Notes under the pieces: model-generated | The model's database searches: none | Told to the model about the DNA's origin: nothing | The model's input: only the letters and a program-made list of their open reading frames with translations | Position numbers and translations under genes: made by a program | From: Proteles cristata cristata | Taxonomy: Eukaryota > Chordata > Mammalia > Carnivora > Hyaenidae | DNA: 64,000 nt | Direction: 5' to 3' | Assembly: GCA_017311185.1 (NCBI GenBank) | Contig: JAESUZ010002871.1 | Coordinates: forward strand, 558,001 to 622,000 | Shown: positions 11,721 through 24,680 of the stretch, piece by piece | Position numbering within the stretch: the first letter of the stretch is position 1 | How the letters are laid out: each line of letters opens with the position of its first letter

Positions 11721-12794
11721 TCACTATAAATAGTGTGGTGCCTGGAACATAGATGTTCAGTAAGTAGGAAGTGACACAAACTGAGTAGAGCCCCAGTGAA
11801 CTGTGTATGAAGTTTGGTTTAGTCACTTGGCTGGTCAACCATTTCAGCTATGTCCACTGAATAGCTATCAGCAGCCATTTCAAAGTCCCCAAAGCCGTGA
11901 ACACTACAAACTTTTCTTCAGTGTGGTGCAAACTATTTGTGGACACATTGAACCTGAATTGACATGATGCCTTTATAGGTTGCATCCCACTTAGTGTAAA
12001 TATTTTTATATTTCACTGCAGCAGTGTTAGCCTGTTGGATTATGGCATTCTGTGACCCCCCTGGCCCCCAAATTTACTCGGGGTAATAATACATAATTTA
12101 TGTTATAGTAACCCTGACATATTTCTAAAGTCCAAAAAAGAAATCTGAATTCCAAAACACACCTTCCCGGATGGTTTTGGCTAAGGGATCCTGACTCTAT
12201 AAGGATAAACATGATCACTATTGTTTCTTTCAGTTTCTAGGCTTCAGGTGTTTAGCTTCATGGTTAGGCCCTTGGCCAAAATGCTATGGAGAACTCTGGT
12301 TCCTCTAGCATTCTCTTTCCACATTGCTTTTTACTCTCTCTGGCCTTCTTCTCCATATTCCTGCACTTTTTGTCAAAACCTGCTTGAAGGGAAGGCTTGG
12401 GAGCTGATAGATCACAGCTGATGCTCTGTAGCTCCAGGCTGGACCCTGTCCAGCTCTTGAGTAACTGACTCCTGACCGTGAGTAGCCAGGAGACAGAGAG
12501 CTACCTTTCACCCCTCAGGGCTGGGATTAGTCTTCTTGCCCTTTGCCCAACATCAGATATACTTGTGTTGGCCTGTGTTTATAACTGGATTTTAAAGCTT
12601 AGCCTTGGTTTTCCAGTTCCCACTTAGTTTCCCTCATGTGCTGGAGTTCTGCCCAACACCCAGCCTACTGCATTCTGATCCTGTCACTCTGCCTGGATCT
12701 GGCCAGCCTCTTGTTTTGGCCTAGGCAGAGACCCTTAGCCACAGCCATAAGCCATGATATGACAGCAATCTGGCTGACCTCACACATTATAGCC

Positions 12795-13000
12795 AATAAC
12801 AATAGTAAGTCTTACATTTACACAGAGCTTACAATGAGTCAGGGACTGCTCTAGTTGTTTTCAATGCACTTCCTCCTATAATCTTCTCCACGGCACTGTG
12901 AGGTAGGTACTATTATTTTATGCATTTTAGCACCAAGGAGCTGAGGTCTAGAGAACTTAAATGATTAATCAGTCATGGTTTCGAATGCCTGATGCCATGT
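12795..13000 (-). repeat. MIR fragment
   Basis: Reverse MIR: ACTGTGAGGTAGGTACTATT, GCACCAAGGAGCTGAGGTCT. Confidence 0.75.
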
Positions 13001-13194
13001 CTTACATAGATGTCAATACCACATGCACCACATCCAATTTCATCATGACTTGGACACATGGGCACTGAGAATGGGGCTGTTCCTATCACAGAGGCCAGCA
13101 CTACGGATATATAAGCTTCAACACTGCAACATCCCATCCCCTTTCACAGAGGTCCTGGCAGGAATCATGGCAAAGCTTACCCAAGATGTGTGAT

Positions 13195-13390
13195 ACATAT
13201 ACAAAGTCACTTATTACTCACTTTTGAATAAGGCTCTGTAAGTTACCCCATTTTACAGGGTGACATAACAGAGGCTTTGAAAGGTCAAGTAACTTATCCA
13301 AAGTCACACAGCTTGTAAACAGGAAAATCAGGATTCAAACCCAGGTAGTCTGGGTCCTGCATGCCTAAATAGTATATTGTTCTGCCTCTT
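13195..13390 (-). repeat. MIR fragment
   Basis: Reverse MIR: AAGTAACTTATCCAAAGTCA, CACAGCTTGTAAACAGG, TTCAAACCCAGGTAGTCTGG. Confidence 0.8.
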
Positions 13391-15499
13391 AGGGTGAGGA
13401 TGATGAATACAGCAATTCAAAGTGGATCCGAGATACAAATTCCAGGATTCCTGGTGCTTACAACTTCAGAAATGACAAGTGACAAAATGACAGATCTATT
13501 CTTAGAAAATAGAAAACAACACACTGATGCCACCTGAGGTTATGAATATACTTGGAGTTATTATTTCAGTAGACCAGCCGTGGTACTTGGCAGCAAATGG
13601 GCAAAGGCTGAGTGTGGTCCTCCCGAGGATATGTTTGTTTTTTGTAAAGGTGGCCATCAGAGATAATGTGGGCAGTCAAGGGCCCATGGTGGTTGGCATT
13701 TTGTAGCAGGCTGTGTTTGTATTAGCTATATAAAAGGAGGGATTTTGCCTTCTTTTGGACAAGAGCTCATTATGTGAGTTGCCAACATTTTTTCTCCTCT
13801 ACTCCTTTGGAGAAGGTTGCCTCCAGAAGTGCATTGTTGCTTGCTGGTATGAATGCATGTAATTTCTAAAGGTAGACTCTCTCCACCTCAATCTGCACCC
13901 TAAGAGCCTTCTCTTACTCTGATTTTTGTGGCAAAGCAGGGCTTATTTCTTTTTTCAAAACTTAAAGATGCAATTATTGAGAGGCAAAACACCATTGTAC
14001 ATTTCAATTATTTGTTAGAAGCATTCTTTAAACTTGTGTGTAATCCTCCAACTTGACATTTCTATGTAACATTTCTATCCTATGATATTTTAAAAGTCTT
14101 CCAAAGATATCTGTTTCCTTTAGAATGTCTCTGAGGTCAGGAGGTAGAAAGCAATCAAGCAATAATAAATCAGATGCCTGGAACGTGGCCAGCTCTAGAA
14201 AGCCTAAGGGAAGGCAAAGAAACCTCTTTTTCCAACGGAACACTGTCTAGGACCCTGTGTTCCCTTCAGGTTTTTGAACTATTACTGACGGCTCCCAATT
14301 TATCCCTATATCTCCCAGTTTCCAATGTAGCCATAGCCCAGTGCTTCTAAAATGTGAATCTGGTCACTTTACCTCCTCTGCTTAAAAAACCTCCATTGGA
14401 GTCCGAGCTGAGTTTTCAGTGGGGTGGAGACCAGCCTATCTAGGACTCAGTTTTGGTCCAGTGCACCAGGTAGAGGTAAGAGGGCTCTATGTGGATGGAC
14501 TTGAACGTTTTCACTGGCTCCTTCCCTGCCCTCCTAACTTCTTCTCTTCTTTGTAAGGACTCAGTTTTAGCCTGAGAGTTGGTGAGGAGGGGTTCACTAG
14601 CATGTGACAGGGCTCAGTACTGGGCCAGGATATCTGGAGATCAGACATACAGAAAAGATTGAATAAATACATAAATACATGAAGGCAAATGGGATCCAGA
14701 TTTCTTACTGTCAAAAAAAGGAGTTACAGATATGGAAAGTGGGAAGACTAGAATAAACCTTATGGAATCAGATTGCTATTAAAAACAGTGTGAACTCATG
14801 GTTTTTAACAGATGTAATTGAATGTATATAAATATTCATATATGCGTACAATATTTCCTAGATCTCTCTGCTGAGAGGCCTAGAAGCAATGACATTTCAG
14901 TAAAAATCAAGTATATCAAGTGCCCAGATTTTGGATTCTAAATAGCATTCTCTACTGAGGAAATCAGTTCCTGTAGAAATGGCTCTGGGGCAGGGGCTGT
15001 GAAAGTCAAAAATGAGCCTGGAACATCTTGTTGTGCCAGAAAACTGGGAAGTGCTCAAAGGATGATGAAGTAAATGTCAAAAGGATACAGCAGCCAGTTT
15101 GAAGGGGCTCCCCCTGGCCATGTCTGGGGTGATAGTAATGGGTTTTAATCTTTTGAGTAAAATAGAAATTTATAAGTAAATAAACGAGAAGCTCTATCTT
15201 GCAGAATTCCTATTAAAAATATTTATTATTAATAATAAAATGATTAATAATCACGAAGATAGAATTTAGAAAGTCACCAGTTGTCAACCATAATAATAAC
15301 TGATACAGGCAAGAGCCATCAATGAATAAATACTAATGCTGGTAGGTAAAAGGTTGATGAGGAATTTACTTAGTTTCAGATTATCTGCCTATAAAAATAC
15401 TTATTTGCTTCTAACAATAAATGCAGCGTACTTATTAATTTTACAGTGGAAAACCTTGCTGACATCATCTTAACCAAGTAATGAGTTAACATCTTCAGC

Positions 15500-16065
15500 A
15501 ATGAATGGGACACAACATCATTCGTTGTATCCTGATACAATGCACTAAAAAGGATACAGCATACTTCTGTCAAAAATTCATGAATCACAAAGAAACATCA
15601 AGCAAACTCAAAGAGAGTGACATTTTCCACAGTAAAATGCCCTATTGTCTTCAAAACTGTCTAGAACATGAAAGAAAAGAAAAGGATGTCCCAGATTTAA
15701 GAAGTCTCAAAAGAAATGGCAACCCATTGTAACAGGTAACCCTGGAGTGGATCTTGCACCTAAAAGGGACATTGTTGGAACAGCTGGCAAAATCTGAATG
15801 GAGTCTGCAAATGAGATGGTGATGCTGAATTAGTGTCACTTCTTGGTTTTGATAGTTATACTGTGGTTATTTATGAGAGCATCCTTGTCTGTAGGTAGTA
15901 ACCCTGAAGGATTAAAATGCAACGGTATGTCCCCTGAAATTATTCTCAAATACCCCCCAAATGTTAATAACTATGGAATTGAGAAAATTGATATAAGAGA
16001 GCTCTGTGTACTATTTTTGTAACTTTTTAAAAAAATAAAATGATTTCAAAATAAAAGTTATAGAA
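15500..16065 (+). mobile_element. Probable old interspersed element, class not determined
   Basis: Blocks AAGGGACATTGTTGGAACAG, CTGTGGTTATTTATGAGAGC, ATCCTTGTCTGTAGG and the end ACTATTTTTGTAACTTTTTA/AAAATGATTTCAAAATAAAA follow a familiar repeat 3' end. Overlapping short frames are not genes. Confidence 0.45.
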
Positions 16066-16495
16066 AACATCCATTGGCTCCCTGTTACCTACAAGCCAGG
16101 GTTCAATTGCTTGGCTGGATTATAGTGTGCTTCACAAAGGAGTTTCTGATTTAATCTCAGGTTAAACCCGAGCCTTGCTGAGTACCCATCTTCTCTGCCT
16201 GGCAAACTCTTATGACTCTCAGGCTGGATTCTAAACATCACCTGCCTCTGAATACTTTTCTGATAACCTTTCCATGAGGCAGAGCTGGACCTTTCCCTCT
16301 GCAGCATGCTATTGTCTCTTTCCTCCTAATGGCATTTTTTTCTTCCCTCAGACTCCTCTTCATTATGCTGTAGGTATGTTTCTATGTGTCCATCTCTCTC
16401 ATTAGACTCTGCATTCCGCAAAGGCAGCAATGGCCGTGAGCTGTTCTAGCACTTACTGCAGTGCCCAGCATGTCGTAGATGCTCAGGGTGCCAGT
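16065..16495 (+). repeat. L2 3' region
   Basis: L2 order: CATTGGCTCCCTGTTACCTA, CATTAGACTCTGCATTCCGC, AAGGCAGCAATGGCCGTGAG, ACTGCAGTGCCCAGCATG. Confidence 0.7.
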
Positions 16496-16760
16496 ATGGC
16501 ATAACAAAGAAGATCTTGGGCTCTGGAAGTGGATTATCCATGAAGGAACTGTACTCTGCCAGTCTCTAATTGCCCAGCCTTGGGAAAGTCACTTAACAAT
16601 GTACTCACATTTAAAATGACAATAATAGTGATATCCACTTCAAAGGGTTGTTATGAGGTTTAAATTAGAATATCTATGAAAAGAGCTTAGCACAGTGGCA
16701 TCAATTAAGGGCTCTATAAATATTAGCTTATATGAACTGGGTGCTCAGTAAATGTTAAAT
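16496..16760 (+). repeat. MIR fragment
   Basis: Forward MIR: CTTGGGAAAGTCACTTAACA, AAAGGGTTGTTATGAGGTTT, GAGCTTAGCACAGTGGCATC. Confidence 0.75.
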
Positions 16761-17139
16761 GCAAGGATGATTATTGTAAGGATAGAGATTAAATGAGCAG
16801 AGTGATAAGTCTTCCTGGAGTTAATCAGGAGTCAGATAAAGTAGCCATACATTATAGAGACTGAGGGAAAAGATGTCTGTGACCTGCCCGCATTAACTTC
16901 TCATTCAAGCATTCATCTCTCAGCACTAGGACAGATACAGAAGTGGGAAACATGCTCATGACCTTCAGTGTGGTTTCAGCAAAGGTGGAGAGAACCGACA
17001 AATGCCCGAGACATAGCCATGTTAGGTTATAGCAACGGGCTAACCGCTAAACGATTTGGCTGACCCATGAGTACTGCAAAGTTTCAGAAGACACACAGCA
17101 TGGAGCTCATGACCATTTATTGTTTACATGGCTGATTGC

Positions 17140-17290
17140 AATTCACAAAGTCCATTCATCTCTGTTATCTTGCCAGATCCTACTACCTCAGAAGTACTGA
17201 AGGCTGGTATTCACATCTCCATTTCATAGATACACAAGCTGAGGCTCAAAGAAACACGTGATTTCCCCAAAGCTGGGAAGGGAACTCCGC
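17140..17290 (-). repeat. MIR fragment
   Basis: Reverse MIR: TCCATTTCATAGATACACAA, GCTGAGGCTCAAAGAAACAC, TGATTTCCCCAAAGCTGG. Confidence 0.6.
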
Positions 17291-19019
17291 TTACTCCTGC
17301 CCTGCTAAGTCCCTGAGGGCAGAGTAGGGAATCGTGAAGGACAAGCTAGATAGGATTGGAAAAACAGTTACACACCATAGCAGATGCATTTGCTACCTTC
17401 ACATACGACCTCTATATTTTAGAAAAGCCCTTAAAGTGGCCCAGGAAAAGATAAGTGAAAAGATCAGAGGAGGTGTTAGACAATAGAGAGTAAAAACATG
17501 TTTGAAGGCTAAAAATGAACTCAAAGCATATGTGATAAATAGCACGATGAGAATCAGGGCTCTCTGTGAAAGGGGAGCTTGCACAGATCAGCAAACAGGA
17601 GGTACAACTGTGCTTCTCTTGGAAGTCAGTTGGTTTTGGCATGAGGTTTTGGCTCCATAAAAATATTTATAGTCAGGATTACCAAACACCTGAGATGGCA
17701 AAGCACTCATTTCCACTGGAAAACAGTGTGGTCAAAATGACTATTGTAGCCAGGAGTGTTTCCCTTACCTTCCAAATCATTTCTTTGAAAGAAACAAATA
17801 AATAAAGATGATCAACATTGCAACTAACTCTTGTCAAGGCTTCTTTGCTTTTTGTTTTCAATTAATGAACATGCTTAAAAAATGGCACTTGCAGCAACAT
17901 ACAGACTTATGATCTCATTACTGGCATGCCATTTGCTTTAAACCTCCCTCCTTCATGGAGCATACCAAACTGCAAATGGACCAAAACTAGGCTCAATTAT
18001 ACAGAGTGTCTTCCTTCCCAACACTTCTCTATGATATTCCGCTGCCCAAGAAATGCCCATGTGCCTGTTTACCAACAGGCAGCTTGATTTAAATAAAACA
18101 TCTAAAGTTCTGCTTCCCATCTTATGATTACCCTGTCATCTAAGTGACAGCACATTACAATGAGATAGAATATCTGCTGGTTGTTATAACTCACATATGA
18201 GCTTCCCAAGAAATGGGTTAGAAGGGTAGGTGATCCGCAAAATCACTTCTGCCCTGGGGAGTTTGAGATTTTACTTGGCCTGTTTAGAATTCCAGGTGGA
18301 AATATTCTACTAAAAATAGTTGCAGGGTTTTCTTCTTGTGGTCAATTGGAGAAGGATTTACTTAGATCATACACACAAATGTCGTTTTGTTGGTTTCCTT
18401 TTTCTTGCTCTAACCATCTGTTGGCTTTTATTATTTTTTTCTCATTTTTATTTTAATTGGTCAGCATCCTCACACTGAAGGTCTTCCACCAGATGAACTA
18501 ACTCTTTCTTTTCCGGATTACCTGCCTCAAACAGAGTGAGCTGCTGCCAAGCTTAACCACGTGTTGGCTTCCTGATACGCCATTTTCCCTTTTCACATCT
18601 GTGAATTTGCTTCCAACTTCTGCTTGGACTTTCATGTTCCTACCTCAAGGTCTGATTCAAGCCCTTCTTCTTTAGGGAAGCTTTCTGTCACCATCCCAAC
18701 CCATATCAACTGGATCCTCTTTGCAACCCTATCTGAGGTACTGTCATTTGGCCCCTTGTTTGGAATTTACAATGCTAGTGTTGTAGGTGTTTTTAGGAGC
18801 ACTAAGAAGGTGGAACATCTTATTTGATGTAATTTATGTTTTCCTCTAGTCACTACCGTAAGTAGAATATAAGGCATTTAAGATTTGGGAGCAAGTATTT
18901 GGGGTGAAGTGATGGGGCACCCATCAAATCAGGCCATGAAGATCTCTGTCTGTTTGTTGACTTGCAGATGGCATTCCTCATTAAAACTCCCCAAGCCTAA
19001 GATTTTTCTCTTTATTTTG

Positions 19020-20985
19020 GGTCAATAATGTTCTCCCCAAAACGTATGTTGAAGTCCTAACTCCCGGTACCTCAGAATGTGACCTTATTAAAAAATCAAG
19101 TATTTATAATCCTAAAATTTGTATGGAACCACAAAAGATTCTGAATAGCCAAAGTAATATTGAAGAAGAATACCAAAATGGGAGGTGTCATAATCCCAGG
19201 CTTTAGCCTCTACTACAAAGCTGTAATCATCAAGACAGTATGGTATTGGCACGAAAACAGACACATAGACCAATGCAATAGAATAGAGAACTCAGAATTG
19301 GACCGACAAATGTACGGCCAACTCATCTTTGACAAAGCAGGAAAGAGTATCCAATGGAAAAAAGACAGTATCTTTAACAGATGGCGCTGGGAGAACTGGA
19401 CAGCAACATGCAGAAGAATGAAATTAAATCATTTTCTCACACCATACACAAAAATAAACTCAAAATGGATAAAGGGCCTGAATGTGAGACAGGAAACCAT
19501 CAAAACCCTAGAGGAGAAGGCAGGAAACAACCTCCTTGACCTCCACTGCAGCAATTTCTTACTTGACACTTCCCAAAGGCAAGAGAATCAAGAGCAAAAA
19601 TGAACTATTGGGACCTCATCAAGATCAAAACCTTCTGTACGACAAAGGAAAAAATCCATAAAACTAACAGGCAACCGATGGAATGGGAAAAGATAGTTGC
19701 AAATGAAATATTAGATAAAGGGCTAGTATCCAAAATCTATAAGGAACTCACCAAACAAATAATCCAGTGAAGAAATGGGCAAAAGATATGAACAGACACT
19801 TCTCTAAAGAGAAGATGTCTCCAAAGAGAAGATGTCGAGATGGCCAACAGATACATGAAACGATGCTCAGCGTCCCTCAACATCAGGGAAGTACAAATCA
19901 AAACCACACTGAGATACCACCTCATGCCAATCAGAGTGGTTAAATGAACAAATTAGGAGACTATAGATGCTGGCAAGGATGTGGAGAAACGGGCACCCTC
20001 CAACACTGCTGGTGGGAATGAAAACTGGTGCAGCCCCTCTGGAAAACAGTGTGGAGGTTCCTCAAAGAATTAACAATAGAATTCCTCTATGACCCAGCAA
20101 TAGCACTGCTAGGAATTTACCCAAGGGATATAGGAGTGCTGATGCATAGGGGCACATGGACCCCAATGTTCACAGCAGCACTCTCCACAATAGCCAAAAC
20201 ATGGAAAGAACCTAAGTGCCCATCAACTGATGAATGGATTCAAGAAGATGTGGTTTATCTATCCAGTGGAAATCTGGCCATGTGTAGCAACATGGATGGA
20301 ACTTGAGGGTGTTATGCTAAGCGAAATAAGTCAGGCAGAAAGGACAGATACCATATGTTTGCACGTATAGGTGGATTAGGAGGAACTTAATGGAGGGCCA
20401 TGAAGGAGAAGAAGGGGAAAAATAGTTGGGGAGAGGGAGGGCGGGAGGCAAACCATGAGAGACTCTTGAATGCTGAGAACAAACTGAGGGCTGATGGGGG
20501 TGGGGAAGAGGGGAAAGGGGGTGATGGGCATGGAGGAGGGCACTCATGGGGATGAGCACTGGGTGTTATATGGAAACCAACTGGACAATAAACTATTAAA
20601 AAAAAGAAAAAGAAATCGAGTATTTCTAGAGGTAATCAAGTTAAAATGAGGTCATTAGGGTGAGTCCTAATCCAATATGACTGGTGTCCTTATAAAATGG
20701 GGAAATCTGATCACAGAGACAGACAGGGAAAATGACCATGTGAAGACAGAAGGAATACATCTACCAGCCAATGAACATCAAAGGCTGCTGAAAAAGCACC
20801 TCAAAGTTAGAAAGAGGCAAGGAAGGATCCTTCCCCTACAGGATTCAGAGAGAGGGAGAGAGAAAGAGGGACTAGCCCTGCCAACACCTTGATTTTAGTC
20901 TTTTAGCCTCTAGCACTGTGAGAGAATAAATTTCTGTTCTTCTAAGATACCCAGCTTGTGGTGTGTTGTTACAGTAGTCCAGCAA
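19020..20985 (+). mobile_element. Old interspersed element (family A) split by a LINE-1
   Basis: Left part (19020-19105): CCTAACTCCCGGTACCTCAG, AATGTGACCTTATTA. Right part (20606-20985): TAATCCAATATGACTGGTGT, CTGCCAACACCTTGATTTTA, AGCACTGTGAGAGAATAAAT, GGTGTGTTGTTACAGTAGTC. The intervening 1.5 kb is the LINE-1 listed separately. Confidence 0.78.
19106..20605 (+). mobile_element. LINE-1, 5'-truncated 3' end (about 1.5 kb), broken ORF2 end
   Basis: Carries the C-terminal part of LINE-1 ORF2 (a frame at 19160-19603 includes [17 protein letters not shown] and [15 protein letters not shown]), then frameshifts and stops. The 3' UTR is GA-rich (GAGACTCTTGAATGCTGAGA, GGGATGAGCACTGGGTGTTA) and ends ACAATAAACTATTAAAAAAA. 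It lies between target duplications AAATC(A/G)AGTATTT at about 19094 and 20612, inside an older element. Not coding. Confidence 0.93.
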
Positions 20986-21241
20986 ATGAATGGGTCAATT
21001 CTTCTGAGTAGTTTCAATCTGTTTATTTATATTGTAAATAGAAACCTTTGTGGACATTTATATTCATGGGGTTTCTCTGCAAGTGACATAAATGCCTGGG
21101 AAGGTCAGTCCTTTATGTCAGGATCCACAGACCCAATTCTGTTATCTCCAGTGAGATTCTGTCTCCTCTTTCCTTTCATCATACTTGTTTGGTCGGTTTC
21201 ATAGACTTAATTTTTTCTTCCACCCACATATTTGGCCATTT

Positions 21242-21454
21242 TTTAAATGTTTTATTTATTTTTAAGAGAGTGATAGAGACAGCATGAGCAGGGGAGGGTC
21301 AGAGAGAGAGGGAGATGCAGAATCTGAAGACAGGCTCCAGGCTCTGAGCTGTCAGCACAGAGCCTGCCTGATGCGGGGATCGAACCCACGAACCATGAGG
21401 TCATGGCCTGAGCCGAAGTCAGACACTTAACCGACTAAGCCACCCAGGCGCCCC
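21242..21454 (-). mobile_element. Feline-type tRNA-Lys SINE with perfect target duplication
   Basis: Reverse copy ending GACTAAGCCACCCAGGCGCCCC. It is flanked by the perfect 15-bp duplication CATATTTGGCCATTT (21227-21241 and 21455-21469). Confidence 0.95.
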
Positions 21455-21489
21455 CATATTTGGCCATTTGTATATGTATGTGTACCCAC

Positions 21490-22050
21490 ACCCATGTATT
21501 CATTTGTTGACAATGTACTGTGTACTAAATATCATGCTCAATCATGGGGACACAGACCTAAAAAGAGTTCTTGATCTTAAGAGCTTTCCAAGACAACTAC
21601 AAGACATGGTAAAATGTGCAATTCATTTATTTATTCATTCAACTAGTGTTTGTTAAATACTTTTTGTGGCCAGGTTCTATGTGAAGGAACAGAGCAGCAA
21701 ATGAGACACAGACTGGATTTCAGTGGGGCTCATAGGAATGAAACAGATAAACATGAGGTGTTAGGGAAGCACAAAAATATAGACTGAGAGTCAAGAGGGA
21801 AGTCACAGAGGCATGGAAGGCTTCTTGGAGGTGGTGATATCTGTGCTGAGGCTTGAAGAGTAAGAGGTGGTCAGGCAAAGGCAGAAGTAAAGAGAAGGTA
21901 TTCTGTGCAGAACGAGGTGTGGGAAAGTATGATGCATTTTGGGAACTCATATTTATTGGCCTCCACGGTTGGGGCTGGAAAGGAGTAGAAAGCCTAGGAA
22001 GTCCTTGGCAAACTCTTGTTCTCACTCCTATTTTCCTTGATAGAATTACG
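21490..22050 (-). repeat. L2 fragments, reverse
   Basis: Two L2 segments: ATCATGCTCAATCATGGGGA and, after TATTCATTCAACTAGTGTTT, GGAAGGCTTCTTGGAGGTGG, ATCTGTGCTGAGGCTTGAAG. Overlapping frames on both strands are shadows. Confidence 0.6.
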
Positions 22051-23089
22051 GGGGTGAGTAACAGAGCCTGGAAAATAGAGTCACAGTGGCCAGCCAAAGC
22101 CCCAGTGACAAAGGTGACTTAAGTTCACTACAGTTCAAACTCCCAGTTCCTAGGTCACTGCTGAATGGCATGTGCTTCATTGTGAGGACCAGCTGCCCAG
22201 CCTGCTCCCTTCCCATTCATCTGAAGGAGTGACAGGCTTTGGTGAGAATTCCAACAGGCCTATGGCATGAGGTGACACAGAGTTCTTTAAGCAGGCCCTC
22301 CACCATGTTTAACCAGACCATAAATTCAATTCAAACCTGGCTTGGCAGAGGAAAACAAAAGATAGAGGCTTTTTCCCCTGGAGAGATCTCCCCATCTCTG
22401 TCTCCAGAGTTTGATGTATGGGGAATCAGGAGAGGAAGCACCTAGCTATGGATGCAGGATGTGATTAATTCCATCAGTGCAGGGAAACACACATGTGGAC
22501 ATGTGGGACATGGAGAATAGCAGCCTGTCCAGTCTCTAGCTCTAAAGTCTGTTTACTTGAGGAGTAAGAGTCAGGTCTTTCACAAATGTTTTCATATGAG
22601 ACCACACGAAAATGACCTAAAATTATTTTGCAAGTTAGGTTTGAAGATCTCTTCAAGTAGAATGTATGTTTCACTCTTTGATGTTTTGTTATCTCAGGGT
22701 GAGTTAGGGGATTATTATCAGGCTATAGTCTGAATAAACTGAAATCCTCATATAGGGTTTCTATTGGCTCATTAAATCCCTCATTTGTTTTTGATTATCC
22801 ATGATGCTCATTTATTGCTAGCACTTTCATCCCTGGAACACTATTTTTAAACACGCTTGGATCCAAATAGCAACGACAAATTGCCCTTAATCCTTGAGTT
22901 ATGTTTATCAAGGAGGAGGTGCATGAGCGTGGTGCCAAACAACCAGACTGATCTTGACTTTGGATTCTAGCAGGCTGACATTGGGATATACTTCCACCTG
23001 TGGTTTATAACCTTTTGCAAGTTACCAATTTTGAACGTCAACTTCTTTCTCTGTAAGATGGGGCAATAATGACAAAAATAGCTTCCAGG

Positions 23090-23205
23090 ACTTAGGGGAT
23101 GCTTGTTATGTACTAGGTACTGTTGTACAAACTTCATATCCACTAGCTCATTTAATCCTCATACCTACCTAAGACATAGGTATGGTTATTATGCATATAT
23201 ACATA
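23090..23205 (-). repeat. MIR fragment
   Basis: Reverse MIR: TATGTACTAGGTACTGTTGT, TAGCTCATTTAATCCTCATA. Confidence 0.6.
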
Positions 23206-23885
23206 TAGGGATTCAATTCTAAGTGTTCTGCCTCTAGAATTCTTAACTGTATTCTCACCTGGTAGCCTGTTGCCTGCACAGAGAGTAGGAGCAAAATACC
23301 ACCTAGCAGCTTCCATTACTATTATCATTGTCATTATTGTTATCGTATTATTTCTCATACACAAGAGGGGACAATAAGAAGAATGGGCCTTCTGGGTTCC
23401 TTTTCGGGCCTATTTGTGGTTCCTGGGAATTATTGCTATTACCATAACCAAATTAGAGGAACTCTTTTGCTCTTCAGTTTTGCTTGCTTTATCCCACACT
23501 TAGAATAATTAATGGTTTAGCTTAATGCAGCATTTCCCAGGCCACAGAGAACTTTCTAGCTGTCTTCGGATCCTTGGAGACTTTCATCCATTTTTTTTTT
23601 TCAGTTAGGAAAAGAAAAATAGTGGGGCAACCCAGAAACTAAATTCCAAATAGGAACACTAGAATCGATGACTTCCAAGAAACTCCTAAGAGGGTTTTTA
23701 TATTCATGCCACATGGAGGTCAACTGAATTCCTAATTCTTGATTATTATTCATTCACACTCAACTGCTAGAAAAATCCTCATGCTTTATGAATGCAACTG
23801 TTTTCTTCCTTTTTCTTTCATATCCCACTTGACCCCATACCCTCTACTCTTAACTCTCAAAAAGTAAGGAAGGCTTTTCTTACTG

Positions 23886-24034
23886 ATATATATATATATA
23901 TACACACACACATATACTGACATACATGTGTATATATATATATACACATACACATATATATACACATATACTGACATACATATATTCTATACACACACAC
24001 ACATATACTGACATACATATCTCTATATATATTT
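23886..24034. repeat. Compound (TA)n/(CA)n microsatellite with a repeated 19-mer
   Basis: Alternating TA and CA tracts. The 19-mer CACATATACTGACATACAT occurs three times exactly (23909-23927, 23963-23981, 24000-24018). Tyr/Ile-rich frames on both strands are artefacts. Confidence 0.95.
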
Positions 24035-24269
24035 ACCTGAGGGAACTAGTATCTTCTTTGCTGTACATAAAATACTCAATTCATTTCTATAGTGTTAATG
24101 ATATATAAAGAAAAGAATTCTTTCAGCTGTTTGGGAAAATTTCTTTCTTATTCTAGTTAAGAGTATATTATATTCACCTGGGTCCTCTCTTCTGTCATCT
24201 GAGTAACCTGTCCAGCTTTTAGAGTATCTTTAGCATTGAAAATTCTTATATGGAATCTGTTTTTCAATA

Positions 24270-24480
24270 ACCAGGCACTCACCTAAGTGCCTTACATATA
24301 TCCACTCATCAGTCTGCACAGAAGCCCTGAGGAAGGTATTATTTCAAGCTCATCAGAAAGCTAAGGGAATGAGGATAGTGAGGGGTAGAATGACTCAAGG
24401 ACACACAGTTGATAAGTAGCACAGCCAGGATTTGAACTCAGGAAGGCTGGTTCTAGATCTAAATTCCGATTTACAATACC
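24270..24480 (-). repeat. MIR fragment
   Basis: Reverse MIR: CTGAGGAAGGTATTATTTCA, CAAGGACACACAGTTGATAA, GCCAGGATTTGAACTCAGGA. Confidence 0.7.
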
Positions 24481-24509
24481 AATTTCTGGAGTCTACCTGT
24501 TTATGAGAA

Positions 24510-24680
24510 GCATTGAGTTCTAAGTTGGGAAACATTATTTTACAGGCTTTTAGTTTGAGCTCTGCCAGCCATGGCTATGTAGACAAGTCACTTAATGCAT
24601 AAGGCCTTACTTTCTTCACAGATAAAATGAGGAAATTGGGCAAGGTTACATTCTGGGAATCCGTAACCCCACTTTCTGAG
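24510..24680 (+). repeat. MIR fragment
   Basis: Forward MIR: GAGCTCTGCCAGCCATGGCT, AGACAAGTCACTTAATGC, CAGATAAAATGAGGAAATTG. Confidence 0.55.

Noticed and set aside
19160..19603. 147-codon plus-strand frame as a host gene
   Set aside because: It is the decayed C-terminal part of LINE-1 ORF2, truncated at the 5' side and broken downstream.
23886..24034. Regularly repeated 19-mer as a CRISPR-like array
   Set aside because: Spacers are themselves TA/CA repeats of unequal length in a mammalian genome; it is a compound microsatellite.
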